From Mesostigma viride (Eukaryota; Streptophyta; Mesostigmatophyceae; Mesostigmatales; Mesostigmataceae), in the NCBI GenBank assembly GCA_009746045.1, contig RPFO01000406.1, positions 2,427,660 to 2,491,659 on the forward strand: 64,000 nt of DNA. The letters are read 5' to 3'. The notes below the pieces were generated by a model. It was not told the DNA's origin, made no database searches, and saw only the letters and a list, made by a program, of their open reading frames with translations. This document shows positions 54,431 through 64,000 of the stretch, one piece after another. The translations under genes were made by a program, and so were the position numbers. Each line of letters begins with the position of its first letter. The first letter of the stretch is position 1.

Positions 54431-55044
54431 AGTTGTATGAGAGTGAATGCCACGAATTCCGCCATGGTTCTTGCAGGAAGTTGCCTTTATTAATAACAAG
54501 GAACACAGACGTAAGTCACGTCACTTCCAAGACTGCACGCAGCACAGGCGACAGGGTCGCAGTGCCAAGAGAACGTGCACGCAAGAACTAGCGTCCCGGT
54601 GCGACCAAGTCACACATATAGGTTGTTAGGGACGCGTCCAAGTATTCAGCTGCACTGTCACAGCTGAACTGTCAATCAATTGATTACACAGACTCTGGCA
54701 CGCCTTTGGCGCGCAGATCTATCAATTGTCCATACGGCTAGTCCTGTGGACCTATCCGTACACTGCTCAGCATCAATTGTCTCATAGGTCCTGGCGCGCT
54801 ACAGCGCCTACCTATCAATTGACCATCAAGTCCTGTACAAGTCCTGTCAACGTCCTGCGGACTATCAAAGTGACACTTGTACATCCTGTGTCCGTACGCG
54901 CCCACAGTGGCGCGCCGGGTACTGTCGGCACAGCCTAGGAAACGTCATAACTTTTACGTTCCTTAACCAAATGAGGCGTTCAAGGTGCCGTTGGAAAGAG
55001 CGTAACAATCTCTATCCATCTAACGTAAATCCTTTACGTTAACT
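54431..55044 (-). repeat. Copia C 5' LTR (614 bp)
   Basis: It runs AGTTGTATGAG...TTTACGTTAACT on the plus strand, adjoining the duplicated target GGTAA at 55045. Confidence 0.92.
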
Positions 55045-55049
55045 GGTAA

Positions 55050-55502
55050 AGGAGCTGCACGAGGAGACGTTCAATCCCCGGGTGTTCTTGCGTGACTACG
55101 GTCGGGAGGGGGAAGCCCTGTTGGAACGACGACGGCGTCGCCGTAATCAGATGCCGTCGCACCTCCGCGCTGATTCTATCATGGCGCGGGTCGGCCCTGT
55201 GCAGATGGAGACTTTTCGAGGGTTCGTGCGGCGCAACGCGAGGTTTCGGATCGAGACCCGCACGGCTGCGCGCAACGGCGTGGTGGTCGGGACCGACTGG
55301 GAAACACATGAGCGGGAATGCGCCTGTCACGGGTGCATGAACACGCTGGAAGCGGGTCTGGCGTTCCCACGGCTCCTTCTCCTCTTACTTCCACCCCCAG
55401 TGCGGAAGTTGCTGGAATACCACTTCCCCCGGTATCTTCCGCCAGAGGGGGCGCTACGGGGTGAAAAATGCCTGCGAGAAGGGCAGTATTCGTTGAGGCA
55501 GG
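55050..55502 (+). pseudogene. Gypsy E third ORF, middle part
   Basis: This resumes homology with D's third ORF immediately after copia C and its target duplication. It contains RVFLRDYGREGEALLERR and the cysteine cluster THERECACHGC. It ends where gypsy D's LTR starts at 55503. Fossil fragment. Confidence 0.85.
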
Positions 55503-56164
55503 TGTTACGTACCAACCCAGGTCCCTAGCCTGAGTGACGTAGCGAAAGATCCTCCATGCCGGAATTAGGAATAATCAAGGTGGCCTAATGCAGATTGCGC
55601 TTCACGACTGGGGTCGTGAGATATCTGGCATCGCGGCTTGATGCCAAGCTAATTAATACACACTTATAATGGCTAGCAATACCAATTACAAATGGATAGT
55701 TGCCCCAGGTTTAATATGAAGGCGTCATCGCACTTTACATTCATCAAACCAAGAGGACGAGACTCTCGTCCTCGGACCAATTTCACCTAGGTCTGCCACT
55801 AAGCTGGCAAAGGGCGCCGACATGGCGCCGATCTTCCTAAGCATGCAGTCCACACAATATCTCGGGTCGACATCGACCCTCACCTACAGAATCCACGCAT
55901 GAGTACAATATCTCAACCAGCTATAAAGTACGCAGCGCGGCGCGACTGCACCGGCCCCTAGAAGATCGCGTACAACAACCTAGGCCCAAAATAACTGGCC
56001 CGAATCACACAAACTATCATAGTTCCATACAAAAGTCCTGACTAAGGGACGATTCCCAAATTACGTCCCGAAATAAGTCCCAAAGTCCTACGGACTATGA
56101 TAACACGCCAAAGTATATAATTTATTCCATTGTTGCGTCCGTCCTAAAGGGCCGGCACGCAACA
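55503..56164 (-). repeat. Gypsy D 3' LTR (662 bp)
   Basis: The plus strand runs TGTTACGTACC...CACGCAACA. The minus-strand start folds into the same terminal stem-loop as E and F and is followed by CAATGGAATAAA. Confidence 0.9.
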
Positions 56165-56388
56165 CTCCTCCCCCCCACGGGGGTCGGTAGTCCCTACCGT
56201 ACAAGATTGGGAAAAGAAACAAGTATGCTACTCTACTATAAGAGTACTATGTCCCAACCCCGGTTCACCCGCGGGTTAGTAATACCAGTTCCTCTAGAGG
56301 TTGATACACAGGACCAACCCTGACGTAGTAGCATGAAACAGGATGACAGGATCATTCCGCTATCCGTCATAAAACTCTCACAACCATC
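56165..56388 (-). other. Gypsy D polypurine tract and 3' untranslated region
   Basis: On the minus strand CCCCCGTGGGGGGGAGGAG abuts the LTR start TGTTGCGTGCC. The remaining ~200 bases are non-coding. Confidence 0.7.
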
Positions 56389-58791
56389 TCAGCGACCAGC
56401 TCTGTGGACGCGCCGTTGTTGCCGGGCCGCTTGCAGTGCCTGACGACCCAGGGGCGTCATATGCTGAATCAGACTACCGGGATACGAGCGCAGGTCCCGC
56501 TCGAAGGCCACCTGATAGGGCGACACCTGATTTCGGCCGACCCGAGAGAGCTCCACCCACGTGCCCTCGGGCCACATGGCCAGGAATCCAGCGAGGTACT
56601 GAGGGTGAGTGAACATCAGGGTCAAAGCCGACTTGTCCACCACCCCACAACGATGAACACTAACGAAGTCCACCCCCATCTTGAATACCTCGGTGCGCAC
56701 GTGGTCCTCATCATAGGTAGTCTTCAGGGTCCACGCGAAGTCTGGCGCCGTCTTGTCCAGGAAAGCACGCCCATCCACTGGGGCCACCTTGGGAGGCGCC
56801 ACCGTGTGCCCTACCCCGTCCGCATAATACTGCCAGTCCCACCAGTCCTCTGTGCCAAACTTCACGATGTGCCCCGCAGTGAAGGGGAGAAGCGGGCTGG
56901 AGGGTTGCGGCAGGGGCACCGGAATCTGTGGTGAGAAGGTCATCTCCAGCTGTTCCCAGTATGCCCCACGGTCCACAGCACACCAGGGCCCGGCTTGAAA
57001 GACCAAAGGCTCGGGCATATACATTCCAATGGGGGCCTGGAGCGACGGTCCCTCGAAATGCACACACATTTTCTCGGTGCGCGGCCCCGGACCACCATAT
57101 CTCACCGCTCTGCCCGGCTGAGTCCGCATAAAATCCCCCAACGTCCATTCCTCAGAAGATAACCCGGGGGCTCCGGATGCCGCAGCATTGCCCACTGACG
57201 TGTCGGCCGACTGGTCGGTCTGGCGACCCTGCTGAGCCAGCAACCGTTGAAGAAGCTCTTGCTGGTTCTGCATGGCGGCCACGAGCGTCTCTATGGGCAC
57301 CGAGGGCTCTGCTGGCACCAACACGCCTGTCTCGCTGAGTCCCTGCACGGCGCGTGGCGGCGCCTCGGCTCCGGGAGGGTCGTTGAGTGCCTCCCCGGAG
57401 CAAGATGGGCCAGCTCGGCCAGGCCGGGGGCGGGGTTCCAACTCTACGATGAAGGTTGGTTCCAGTTGGCCCGCAGCCGGGGGCCCGCCCGAGGCCTCTC
57501 CAGAGGGCTCGCCCCCAGGCGGCCGCGCTGTCTGCTCCTGGATTTCCATCGTCGCCTGTCGCCGCCGCCGCTCCGTCTCCCGCTCGAGATCACGCGCGGC
57601 ATCCCACGTCCGCTTCCATTGCTGATCGTTCCGATGTCTGGCTGGGGGCGGTGACGACTCGCCCCTGGAGCCGGGTTGGGAACGCGACCGCGACGAAGGT
57701 GAACGGCGGGGAACAGGCCGCTCGGGCTCGCGCCGTGTAGCTGGCCGGCTCCGCTCACCCCTTCCTGCCACCGCCTGGGTAGACCGAGGTTCCCGGCTGG
57801 AGTGCTGTCCCCAACCGGACTCAGGCGGAAGTGCGTCATGACGCACGGCGGGACGGTATCCTGGTCCGCCCACCAAGGGAGGAGGGTCACGCGGGTCACG
57901 AGGGTTCCGGGGGCGCGGGTCGCGCGGGGGAGAACGCGGGGGAGGGTAGTCTGAATCATAGCCATCACTCCCGCTGTCTTGGTCTTCGTTATCCATCTCA
58001 ACGATGCGATCCAAGGCCATCCGGAGAGAGTACTGCCCCTCCCGTAGGCACTTCTCACCCCGCAATGCCCCCTCCAAAGGGAGGTACCGGGGAAACCAGT
58101 TCCGAAGGTGGTCCCGCACTGGCGCTGGGACTAGGAGCAGCAAGAGGCGCGGATAAACCAGGCTGGCCTCGACAGTGGCGATGCACTGGTTACACGGACA
58201 CTCCCTCTCATGGGTAGCCCAAGCCGTGCCGGTTACCACGCCGTTGCGCACCGCGGTGCTGGTCTCTACCTTGAACCCCACATTCCTTCGAATGTGCAGC
58301 TGGAATTTCTCCAGCGGACCGGGGGCGACACGGGACAAAATGGAATCGGCCCGGTGTTCGGACGGCATCCGATTATGACGCCGCCGCCGCCGCTCGAGTA
58401 GGGTCTCACCCTCCTTGCCGTAGTCACGCAGAAACATACGAGGGTTAAAGGTCTCCTCGTTCATCTCTTTCACCAACTGCAAGGTGCGCGCGTCTGGTGC
58501 CACCGGTCGGCGGGCCCCGCCTCCTGACCCCCCAGCTCCTGAAATATCTCCTCGGACCGCAGGCTCTCCGCGAGCTGTCTGCGTCCTTGCCTCTGATGCC
58601 GGAGGCTGACCACGAGCAGGTACCGGCCCAAACTGCTGACTGGGCGGCTCGGGGGACTCTGGATCTGGCATCTCCAGGTCGACTAAATCACCCTCGCTCT
58701 GGACCCCGTCTGCTGCATCAGGAATGTCGGTATCCGCTGCCTCCGCGGCATTGGAAGTCGTGTCTCTGGGATGCGCCTCCGCGGCGTCCCC
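56389..58791 (-). CDS. Gypsy D third ORF (ORF3), large protein of unknown function
   Basis: About 800 aa are encoded from the acceptor-like site; the frame is open a little further upstream, to a Met at 58872. The N-terminus is acidic and proline-rich. A conserved core (FNPRMFLRDYGKEGETLLER through EGQYSLRMAL) contains THERECPCNQC, shared with E as H-x3-C-x-C-x2-C. A long Arg-, Pro- and Ser-rich central region (RSPPRDPRPRNPRD, RSPSSRSRSQPGSR) follows. The C-terminal third is more globular and rich in Trp (WWDWQYYADGVGH). I see no signal peptide or membrane segment. The basic RS-type region suggests RNA or protein binding, but I do not recognise a family. Confidence 0.82.
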   Translation of the reverse strand, partial: GDAAEAHPRDTTSNAAEAADTDIPDAADGVQSEGDLVDLEMPDPESPEPPSQQFGPVPARGQPPASEARTQTARGEPAVRGDISGAGGSGGGARRPVAPDARTLQLVKEMNEETFNPRMFLRDYGKEGETLLERRRRRHNRMPSEHRADSILSRVAPGPLEKFQLHIRRNVGFKVETSTAVRNGVVTGTAWATHERECPCNQCIATVEASLVYPRLLLLLVPAPVRDHLRNWFPRYLPLEGALRGEKCLREGQYSLRMALDRIVEMDNEDQDSGSDGYDSDYPPPRSPPRDPRPRNPRDPRDPPPLVGGPGYRPAVRHDALPPESGWGQHSSREPRSTQAVAGRGERSRPATRREPERPVPRRSPSSRSRSQPGSRGESSPPPARHRNDQQWKRTWDAARDLERETERRRRQATMEIQEQTARPPGGEPSGEASGGPPAAGQLEPTFIVELEPRPRPGRAGPSCSGEALNDPPGAEAPPRAVQGLSETGVLVPAEPSVPIETLVAAMQNQQELLQRLLAQQGRQTDQSADTSVGNAAASGAPGLSSEEWTLGDFMRTQPGRAVRYGGPGPRTEKMCVHFEGPSLQAPIGMYMPEPLVFQAGPWCAVDRGAYWEQLEMTFSPQIPVPLPQPSSPLLPFTAGHIVKFGTEDWWDWQYYADGVGHTVAPPKVAPVDGRAFLDKTAPDFAWTLKTTYDEDHVRTEVFKMGVDFVSVHRCGVVDKSALTLMFTHPQYLAGFLAMWPEGTWVELSRVGRNQVSPYQVAFERDLRSYPGSLIQHMTPLGRQALQAARQQRRVHRAGR

Positions 58792-58812
58792 CTGCAAAAG
58801 CAACACACGACA
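58792..58812 (-). promoter_or_regulatory. Splice-acceptor-like site before gypsy D ORF3
   Basis: On the minus strand a pyrimidine-rich run ends in GTGTTGCTTTTGCAG, followed by GGGGACGCCGCGGAGGC, which is homologous to E from that base on. This is a good 3' splice site by consensus. Confidence 0.6.
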
Positions 58813-58885
58813 ACAGAGGTATCGGTCAACGTGCACCTTGATACCTGACTCACACAACCTCACTTCCTGCATTGTGTGGAGTCCT

Positions 58886-61214
58886 CTATCGTAAGTGGTG
58901 CGTCTTCTTGTATGCCTCTAGTAAACGAGCGCACCCGGCTAGCTCAGTCGCGGTGCGCCAGGAGTCCTCTGACTCATGCTGTGCAAATCGCCATCGCACG
59001 CGGTATTGTCGTTGGACTCCGCGTCCTCGCTTGACGTCCCGGTGTCCCACAATCTCCGCCACCTCATCCTCTTGTTCCCCCGTGTCCGGATTGAACTCCA
59101 ACGGGGCTGGGGGATTTACCCGGCCCTGGATGGTGTTCTGGTGATACAGCTTGAGCTGGTCACGATGGAACCGGTTGGACGTGAGGTTCCATGACACGGG
59201 GATGTCCACCTGGAACATGACCTCGTCGAACTTGTCGAGGACCTTGTAGGGGCCCAAGAACATGGGACGGAGCTTCGTCTTCAGCTCCTTCTCCACCTTG
59301 TGAGCGAAACGTCCGATCTGCGGGCCCTCCACCAGGACCCAGTCGCCCACCTCGATGGGTGGCGTCCGAGCATCCCGCTTCCCTGCTGTCCTGGCCATGT
59401 ACCGCTCTGCCGCTGCGCGATAACCCTGGACGGCGCTGTTATGCGCCTGGTGCATCTGCTGCAGCAGCCGCTCGACCCCTTGCAGGGTATCCCGTTTGAT
59501 CTGATCCTCACCACGTTCTGGACTCAGGAGCAAATCGGGCGGCGTGAGGGGATGTCGGCCGGAGTTGAGGAAAAAGGGAGTGAATCCGTGAGCGGCCTGG
59601 GGGGCATTATTCAGAGAAAATTCCACCAAGCCTAGGAGTTCCTCCCAATTGCTACCCACCGCGTCGGTGTAGTGGCGCATGGTCTCTTGCACCGTACGGT
59701 TCAGCCGCTCCACCATGTGCGACGAAGAGCTGTGGTAGGCCGTGCCCAGTGACACCTTGGTGCCCAACCGCTCGAAGAACTCCTGCCAGAATTTGGCCGT
59801 GAAGAGCTTGTCGCGGTCAGAGATGAACTGTCGACTGAGCCCGTGGAACCGGAACACGTGGGTAAGGTATAGCTTGGCACACCCTTCCGCCGTGAGGTCG
59901 GCAGGACAGGGGGCCAGATGACACATACGCGTCAGTCGGTCCACAAACACCAAGACCATGCTGTTGCCGCTCTTCGTCTTCTTGAATGGACCGATGAAAT
60001 CCATCATGATGGAGTCCCACGGACCCATCGGATCCGGTAACGTCTTTGGGACGGCTTGAGAGCCCGTGTTCCTGGACTTCATGATCTGGCACGAGGGGCA
60101 CTGGCGCACGTACGTCTTGATATACTCCGTCATCCCTGGCCAATAGAAATGCTTACGGGCCCGTGGGAGAAGGCGATGTATTCCTTGGTGACCGCCTAGG
60201 AGGGAGTCATGGAGCTCGTGGAGCAAGGCTGCTCTACACAGCTCGGGGACGTACAGCCGCCATTCATCCGGCTGGACACACACGAGCAGGCGCCCTTCCT
60301 GGAACTTGCACGGGAAAGCGCCCATCTGCTGCGGGTGTGCCCTGATGGCCTCGAGGGCCGCTTCTTCTGTGACCGTGAAACGACTTATCATCGTCTCTAG
60401 GTCAGATGTGACCGTGAACACATCCTCTGCCGAGTCCTCTGCGTCCGCCATCACCTGGTTGACGAACTCTGAAAAGACTGTGGGAGGGCCGAGCGGATGA
60501 AGCTGAAAAATTCCCTGGGGCGGCACCACATGACTGAGTGGCACGCGCGTGTGCGACCCCTCCCCTCCCCCGGGGGTCTCCACGTCCTCGTGGGAACCCT
60601 GACGGAAAGGCTCATCCAGGGCACGGGAGACAAGTCATCCATGGTGGTGTGCCCGAGATGAAAAAGATGGCGGGCCCGAGGAGACCGTGGCTCCGCGCCG
60701 TAGGCGGTCCCCGGGGCGGCCACTGGGACGCAGGTGGTATGCAGCACGTCCATGTCCTCGTAGAACCAATAGTCAGCCCGTCGCGAGAGGGCGTCGGGCA
60801 CCACGTTGTCCGCGCCCTTGACGTATTGGATCTTAAACGGGGCGAATTGCGACAAGTACTCCATCCACCGCGCTTGACGGGGCGTCAGGTTGGGCTGCAC
60901 CAGGAGGTGGGTGAGAGGCCGGTGGTCGGTGTGGATCACCAGGCGGTGGGGGTCAAGATCCCCTTGCTCACTAATGGCCACCGCGAACTGTGCGCCCAGA
61001 AGATGGTGACGCCACGTGTGGCAGCAGTAAACTACCGCCAAGAGTTCCTGTTGGTGTACTGGATAATTCCGTTCCGCCGGAATCATCGTACGTGAGATGT
61101 ACTCAAGGGGCTGCAGACCCTTGCCTTGATCCTGCAGGAGAACGCCCCCGATGGCCACCTTGCTGGCGTCAGTAGCCACAACGAAAGGAAGGGACGGGTC
61201 CGGCAGGACGAGGA
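58886..61214 (-). pseudogene. pol: Gypsy D pol region: RNase H, integrase, chromodomain
   Basis: RNase H begins near VATDASKVAIGG (about 61170). The integrase zinc finger (HELHDSLLGGHQ...CPSC) and core (DFIGPF, SDRDKLF, VERLNR) follow between about 60230 and 59690. The chromodomain with QYRVRWRFAQHESEDSW ends the protein near 58900. The sequence is very close to E. Broken fossil. Confidence 0.9.
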
Positions 61215-62345
61215 TGTCGCGTTTACGTGCCATTATATCCTAGCCTATCACTTGGAAGGCATATCCATAGCAATAGAGTACTCTTGTGTGTGATCCACTA
61301 TATTAAATCCAGTGTGAGATGCAGGTCACGGACATACTTGGCCGCCGACCTCATGACAGGCAATTCTGTAGCCAGCCAGGTGTAGAATAAAACCATGATG
61401 CTTTATATATTTGGAAAGCAACCAAACCATTCACATTTAATTTCAAAAGACATCGACAAGAATACAAGTGTTGTCTAGTCGTATAATGTCGTACTTGTGC
61501 GTCACTGTCCAAATAAGGCTAAGCGGTTCTTGATAACCTAGCAGGCCTCGGGTGACGCCACACTGCTCCGCTTGGCTTACGGCTGGCAGTGTCCTTTAGC
61601 GCCCCCTATCCTGTCTACCTATCCCGCTTACCCCAGCTATGGCTCACTGGCCAACGACGACCGGGTTCCTTCCCGAGTCTCGCCCACAATACACACATCA
61701 TCTTGACGAAACCAAACAGTTATCACTTCCGTCAACCAATCTCATGACAATTACTCATTGCAACCACTCTCGGGGGCTGCTCCGGATTGTTCCACTATTA
61801 AACCCCTTGACGACAACACCAAGTTGTGAGGGAGAGTAACGAGCGAACAACGACCACCATGGCCGCTGCCGTGCTCCTAAATACCTCCAAAAATCCCGGC
61901 ATCCATGCGCTGTCCCATTTGCCAGCAAGCCGCCTGACGTGCAGTTAGACTGCCAGCAAAATGCTTAGCAAGTCTGTTCGACAGCCACGTGCGAGCCAGC
62001 ACACCGCACACTACGATCTGCGTATCTAACTTTGTCCGATGGACTGAACATCATTCCGTCTGGACAATACAAAAGATTCGTAACTGCCAAATGTCACGCA
62101 CCGGAATATTGCGCAAGCCACCAAGGCTTTGCGCCCCAAAGTCTTGTGCCTGAACCTAAGTCAGGTCACCTAAGACTGTCACTCTAGAAATTCAGGCCTT
62201 TCCGGCGCGGCGCTCCACACCGGCCCAAGGAACAAAGCCTGCGGCCTACTGAATCGGAACCAACCAAACGTCGGTAACGATTCCGATTACGGCAACCGCG
62301 TAACTTCTTGAGTGCACGGACGTATATGATCACGGACGTGACAGC
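61215..62345. repeat. TGTCGC-family LTR-like unit 1 (1131 bp, shortened)
   Basis: It starts TGTCGCGTTTACG inside gypsy D and ends GACGTGACAGC. It is nearly identical to unit 2 except that it lacks a ~307-bp inner block carrying the CCCCCCCAC tract and the AAGCAATAACC array. Confidence 0.8.
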
Positions 62346-63785
62346 TGTCGCGTTTACGTGCCATTATATCCTAGCCTATCACTTGGAAGGCATATCCATA
62401 GCAATAGAGTACTCTTGTGTGTGATCCACTATATTCCCCCCCACTTTTTAGCTCGAAAAAATGAAGAGCCAAAAAGTCAAAAAGAGGATCACATAGGGAA
62501 AAAAAATTCCCACGACAGGACCACACATGCTTTTCAAATAGGCTAAGCAATAACCTCTTCAGTGCTTTTTCAAGGATAAGCATAATCCTCTTCATGGCTT
62601 TTTCAAGGATAAGCCTAATCCGCTTCATAGCTTTTTACAGGATAAGCTTAATCCTCTTCCAAGTGCTCGACCCTGCAAGCACCTTGGGTATACCTCCGGC
62701 TCGGGCTGGCCGAACTGAACCCGCCAAGGGTTGTTCGCGTTAAAATCCAGTGTGAGATGCAGGTCACGGACATACTTGGCCGCCGACCTCATGACAGGCA
62801 ATTCCGTAGCCAGCCAGGTGTAGAATAAAACCATGATGCTTTATATATTTGGAAAGCAACCAAACCATTCACATTTAATTTCAAAAGACATCGACAAGAA
62901 TACAAGTGTTGTCTAGTCGTATAATGTCGTACTTGTGCGTCACTGTCCAAATAAGGCTAAGCGGTTCTTGATAACCTAGCAGGCCTCGGGTGACGCCACA
63001 CTGCTCCGCTTGGCTTACGGCTGGCAGTGTCCTTTAGCGCCCCCTATCCTGTCTACCTATCCCGCTTACCCCAGCTATGGCTCACTGGCCAACGACGACC
63101 GGGTTCCTTCCCGAGTCTCGCCCACAATACACACATCATCTTGACGAAACCAAACAGTTATCACTTCCGTCAACCAATCTCATGACAATTACTCATTGCA
63201 ACCACTCTCGGGGGCTGCTCCGGATTGTTCCACTATTAAACCCCTTGACGACAACACCAAGTTGTGAGGGAGAGTAACGAGCGAACAACGACCACCATGG
63301 CCGCTGCCGTGCTCCTAAATACCTCCAAAAATCCCGGCATCCATGCGCTGTCCCATTTGCCAGCAAGCCGCCTGACGTGCAGTTAGACTGCCAGCAAAAT
63401 GCTTAGCAAGTCTGTTCGACAGCCACGTGCGAGCCAGCACACCGCACACTACGATCTGCGTATCTAACTTTGTCCGATGGACTGAACATCATTCCGTCTG
63501 GACAATACAAAAGATTCGTAACTGCCAAATGTCACGCACCGGAATATTGCGCAAGCCACCAAGGCTTTGCGCCCCAAAGTCTTGTGCCTGAACCTAAGTC
63601 AGGTCACCTAAGACTGTCACTCTAGAAATTCAGGCCTTTCCGGCGCGGCGCTCCACACCGGCCCAAGGAACAAAGCCTGCGGCCTACTGAATCGGAACCA
63701 ACCAAACGTCTCGGTAACGATTCCGATTACGGCAACCGCGTAACTTCTTGAGTGCACGGACGTAAATGATCACGGACGTGACAGC
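62346..63785. repeat. TGTCGC-family LTR-like unit 2 (1440 bp)
   Basis: This is the full-length unit, colinear with the solo copy at 15611-17043. It contains a tandem array at 62520-62670 of ~31-bp units with TTTTTCAAGGATAAGC. Reverse-strand reading gives AAAAAGTGGGGGGG, which looks like a polypurine tract. Short ORFs here are not supported as genes. Confidence 0.82.
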
Positions 63786-64000
63786 TGTCGCGTTTACGTG
63801 CCATTATATCCTAGCCTATCAAGTGCTTGGAAGGCATATCCATAGCAATAGAGTACTCTTGTGTGTGATCCACTATATTCCCCCCCACTTTTTAGCTCGA
63901 AAAAATGAAGAGCCAAAAAGTCAAAAAGAGGATCACATAGGGAAAAAAAATTCCCACGACAGGACCACACATGCTTTTCAAATAGGCTAAGCAATAACCT
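63786..64000. repeat. TGTCGC-family LTR-like unit 3 (runs off the window)
   Basis: The first 215 bases of a third tandem unit are present, again including the CCCCCCCAC tract. The array continues past the end of the sequence. Confidence 0.8.

Larger units (their letters stand above)
39354..55044 (-). mobile_element. Copia C: divergent Ty1/copia element, broken, split by copia B
   Basis: C is bounded by AGTTGTATGAG and CGTTAACT on the plus strand and flanked by the duplication GGTAA (39349-39353, 55045-55049) within gypsy E. Its own length without B is about 7.8 kb. The LTRs (616 and 614 bp) differ by a 2-bp indel and about two substitutions, so C is young but older than B, consistent with the nesting. 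The coding part carries a few breaks. Confidence 0.94.
30712..55502 (+). mobile_element. Gypsy E: Ty3/gypsy chromovirus with two extra ORFs, broken, split by copia C
   Basis: Order on the plus strand: 5' LTR, primer site, leader, small ORF0, gag with a polyglutamine tract, pol (protease, reverse transcriptase, RNase H, integrase, chromodomain), and a third ORF. Copia C (39354-55044) sits inside the third ORF with the 5-bp duplication GGTAA. Gypsy D's LTR begins at 55503, so E's 3' LTR is not in view. The coding regions carry a few breaks. Excluding C, about 9.1 kb of E is present. Confidence 0.93.
55503..61214 (-). mobile_element. Gypsy D: Ty3/gypsy chromovirus, 3' two-thirds, broken
   Basis: In minus order: the end of pol (RNase H, integrase, chromodomain), the third ORF, a short 3' untranslated region and the 3' LTR (55503-56164). 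It is closely related to E but oriented oppositely, and its LTR begins directly inside E's third ORF. Its 5' side is cut at 61214 by a TGTCGC-type LTR unit; the remaining 5' part may lie outside the window. Confidence 0.9.

Noticed and set aside
55503-56164. This LTR as the 3' LTR of gypsy E
   Set aside because: Its orientation is minus, with the purine tract on its right, so it belongs to gypsy D.
56389-58872. ORF3 of gypsy D as an envelope gene
   Set aside because: Position and likely splicing fit, but there is no signal peptide, hydrophobic fusion segment or transmembrane anchor in the translation.

Overview
This window is eukaryotic, repeat-dominated DNA in which I recognise no intact host gene. 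Nearly everything identifiable belongs to LTR retrotransposons nested inside one another, with a few small DNA transposons and SINE-like scraps. Chromodomain Ty3/gypsy elements, a divergent Ty1/copia family and a primer site of the initiator-Met type (TGGTATCGGAGG) point to a large-genome member of the green lineage, perhaps a charophyte alga. That is an inference; no host gene confirms it.

Layout. 1-2622: degraded, gene-like scraps and simple repeats. 2623-25824: copia element A (minus strand), split by a 16.3 kb LTR element G (4352-20622, minus, 702-bp LTRs, 5-bp target duplication GTGAA). G has no recognisable gag or pol. Its 3' LTR carries a 1.7 kb piggyBac-like TTAA element, and its interior holds a short LTR element (8006-9745), a 1.43 kb solo LTR (15611-17043) and a 1.7 kb TA-flanked inverted-repeat element (17633-19329). 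25825-29892: unrecognised DNA with a ~0.6 kb direct duplication and a 375-bp MITE-like element. 29893-30711: the 3' end of a minus-strand gypsy element F, broken by gypsy element E (plus, from 30712). E's 3' gene is interrupted by copia C (39354-55044, minus). C's 3' untranslated region is in turn interrupted by copia B (40231-48107, plus), which looks whole and has apparently identical LTRs. A second gypsy copy, D (55503-61214, minus), abuts E. D is cut off by a tandem array of 1.1-1.4 kb LTR-like units that runs past the end of the window.

Two families have unusual architectures. The copia family (A, B, C) has an extra ORF before gag, a pol order that reads integrase, protease-like segment, reverse transcriptase, RNase H, and LTRs bounded by AGTT...AACT instead of TG...CA. 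Both ends are fixed by two independent nested insertions. The gypsy family (D, E, F) is a chromovirus whose copy E carries a small ORF with an RNase H1 N-terminal/caulimovirus viroplasmin-like domain before gag. Copies D and E share a long third ORF after pol, which begins at a conserved splice-acceptor-like site. I see no membrane segment in that protein, so it does not look like an envelope. These two designs are the most promising new biology in the window.
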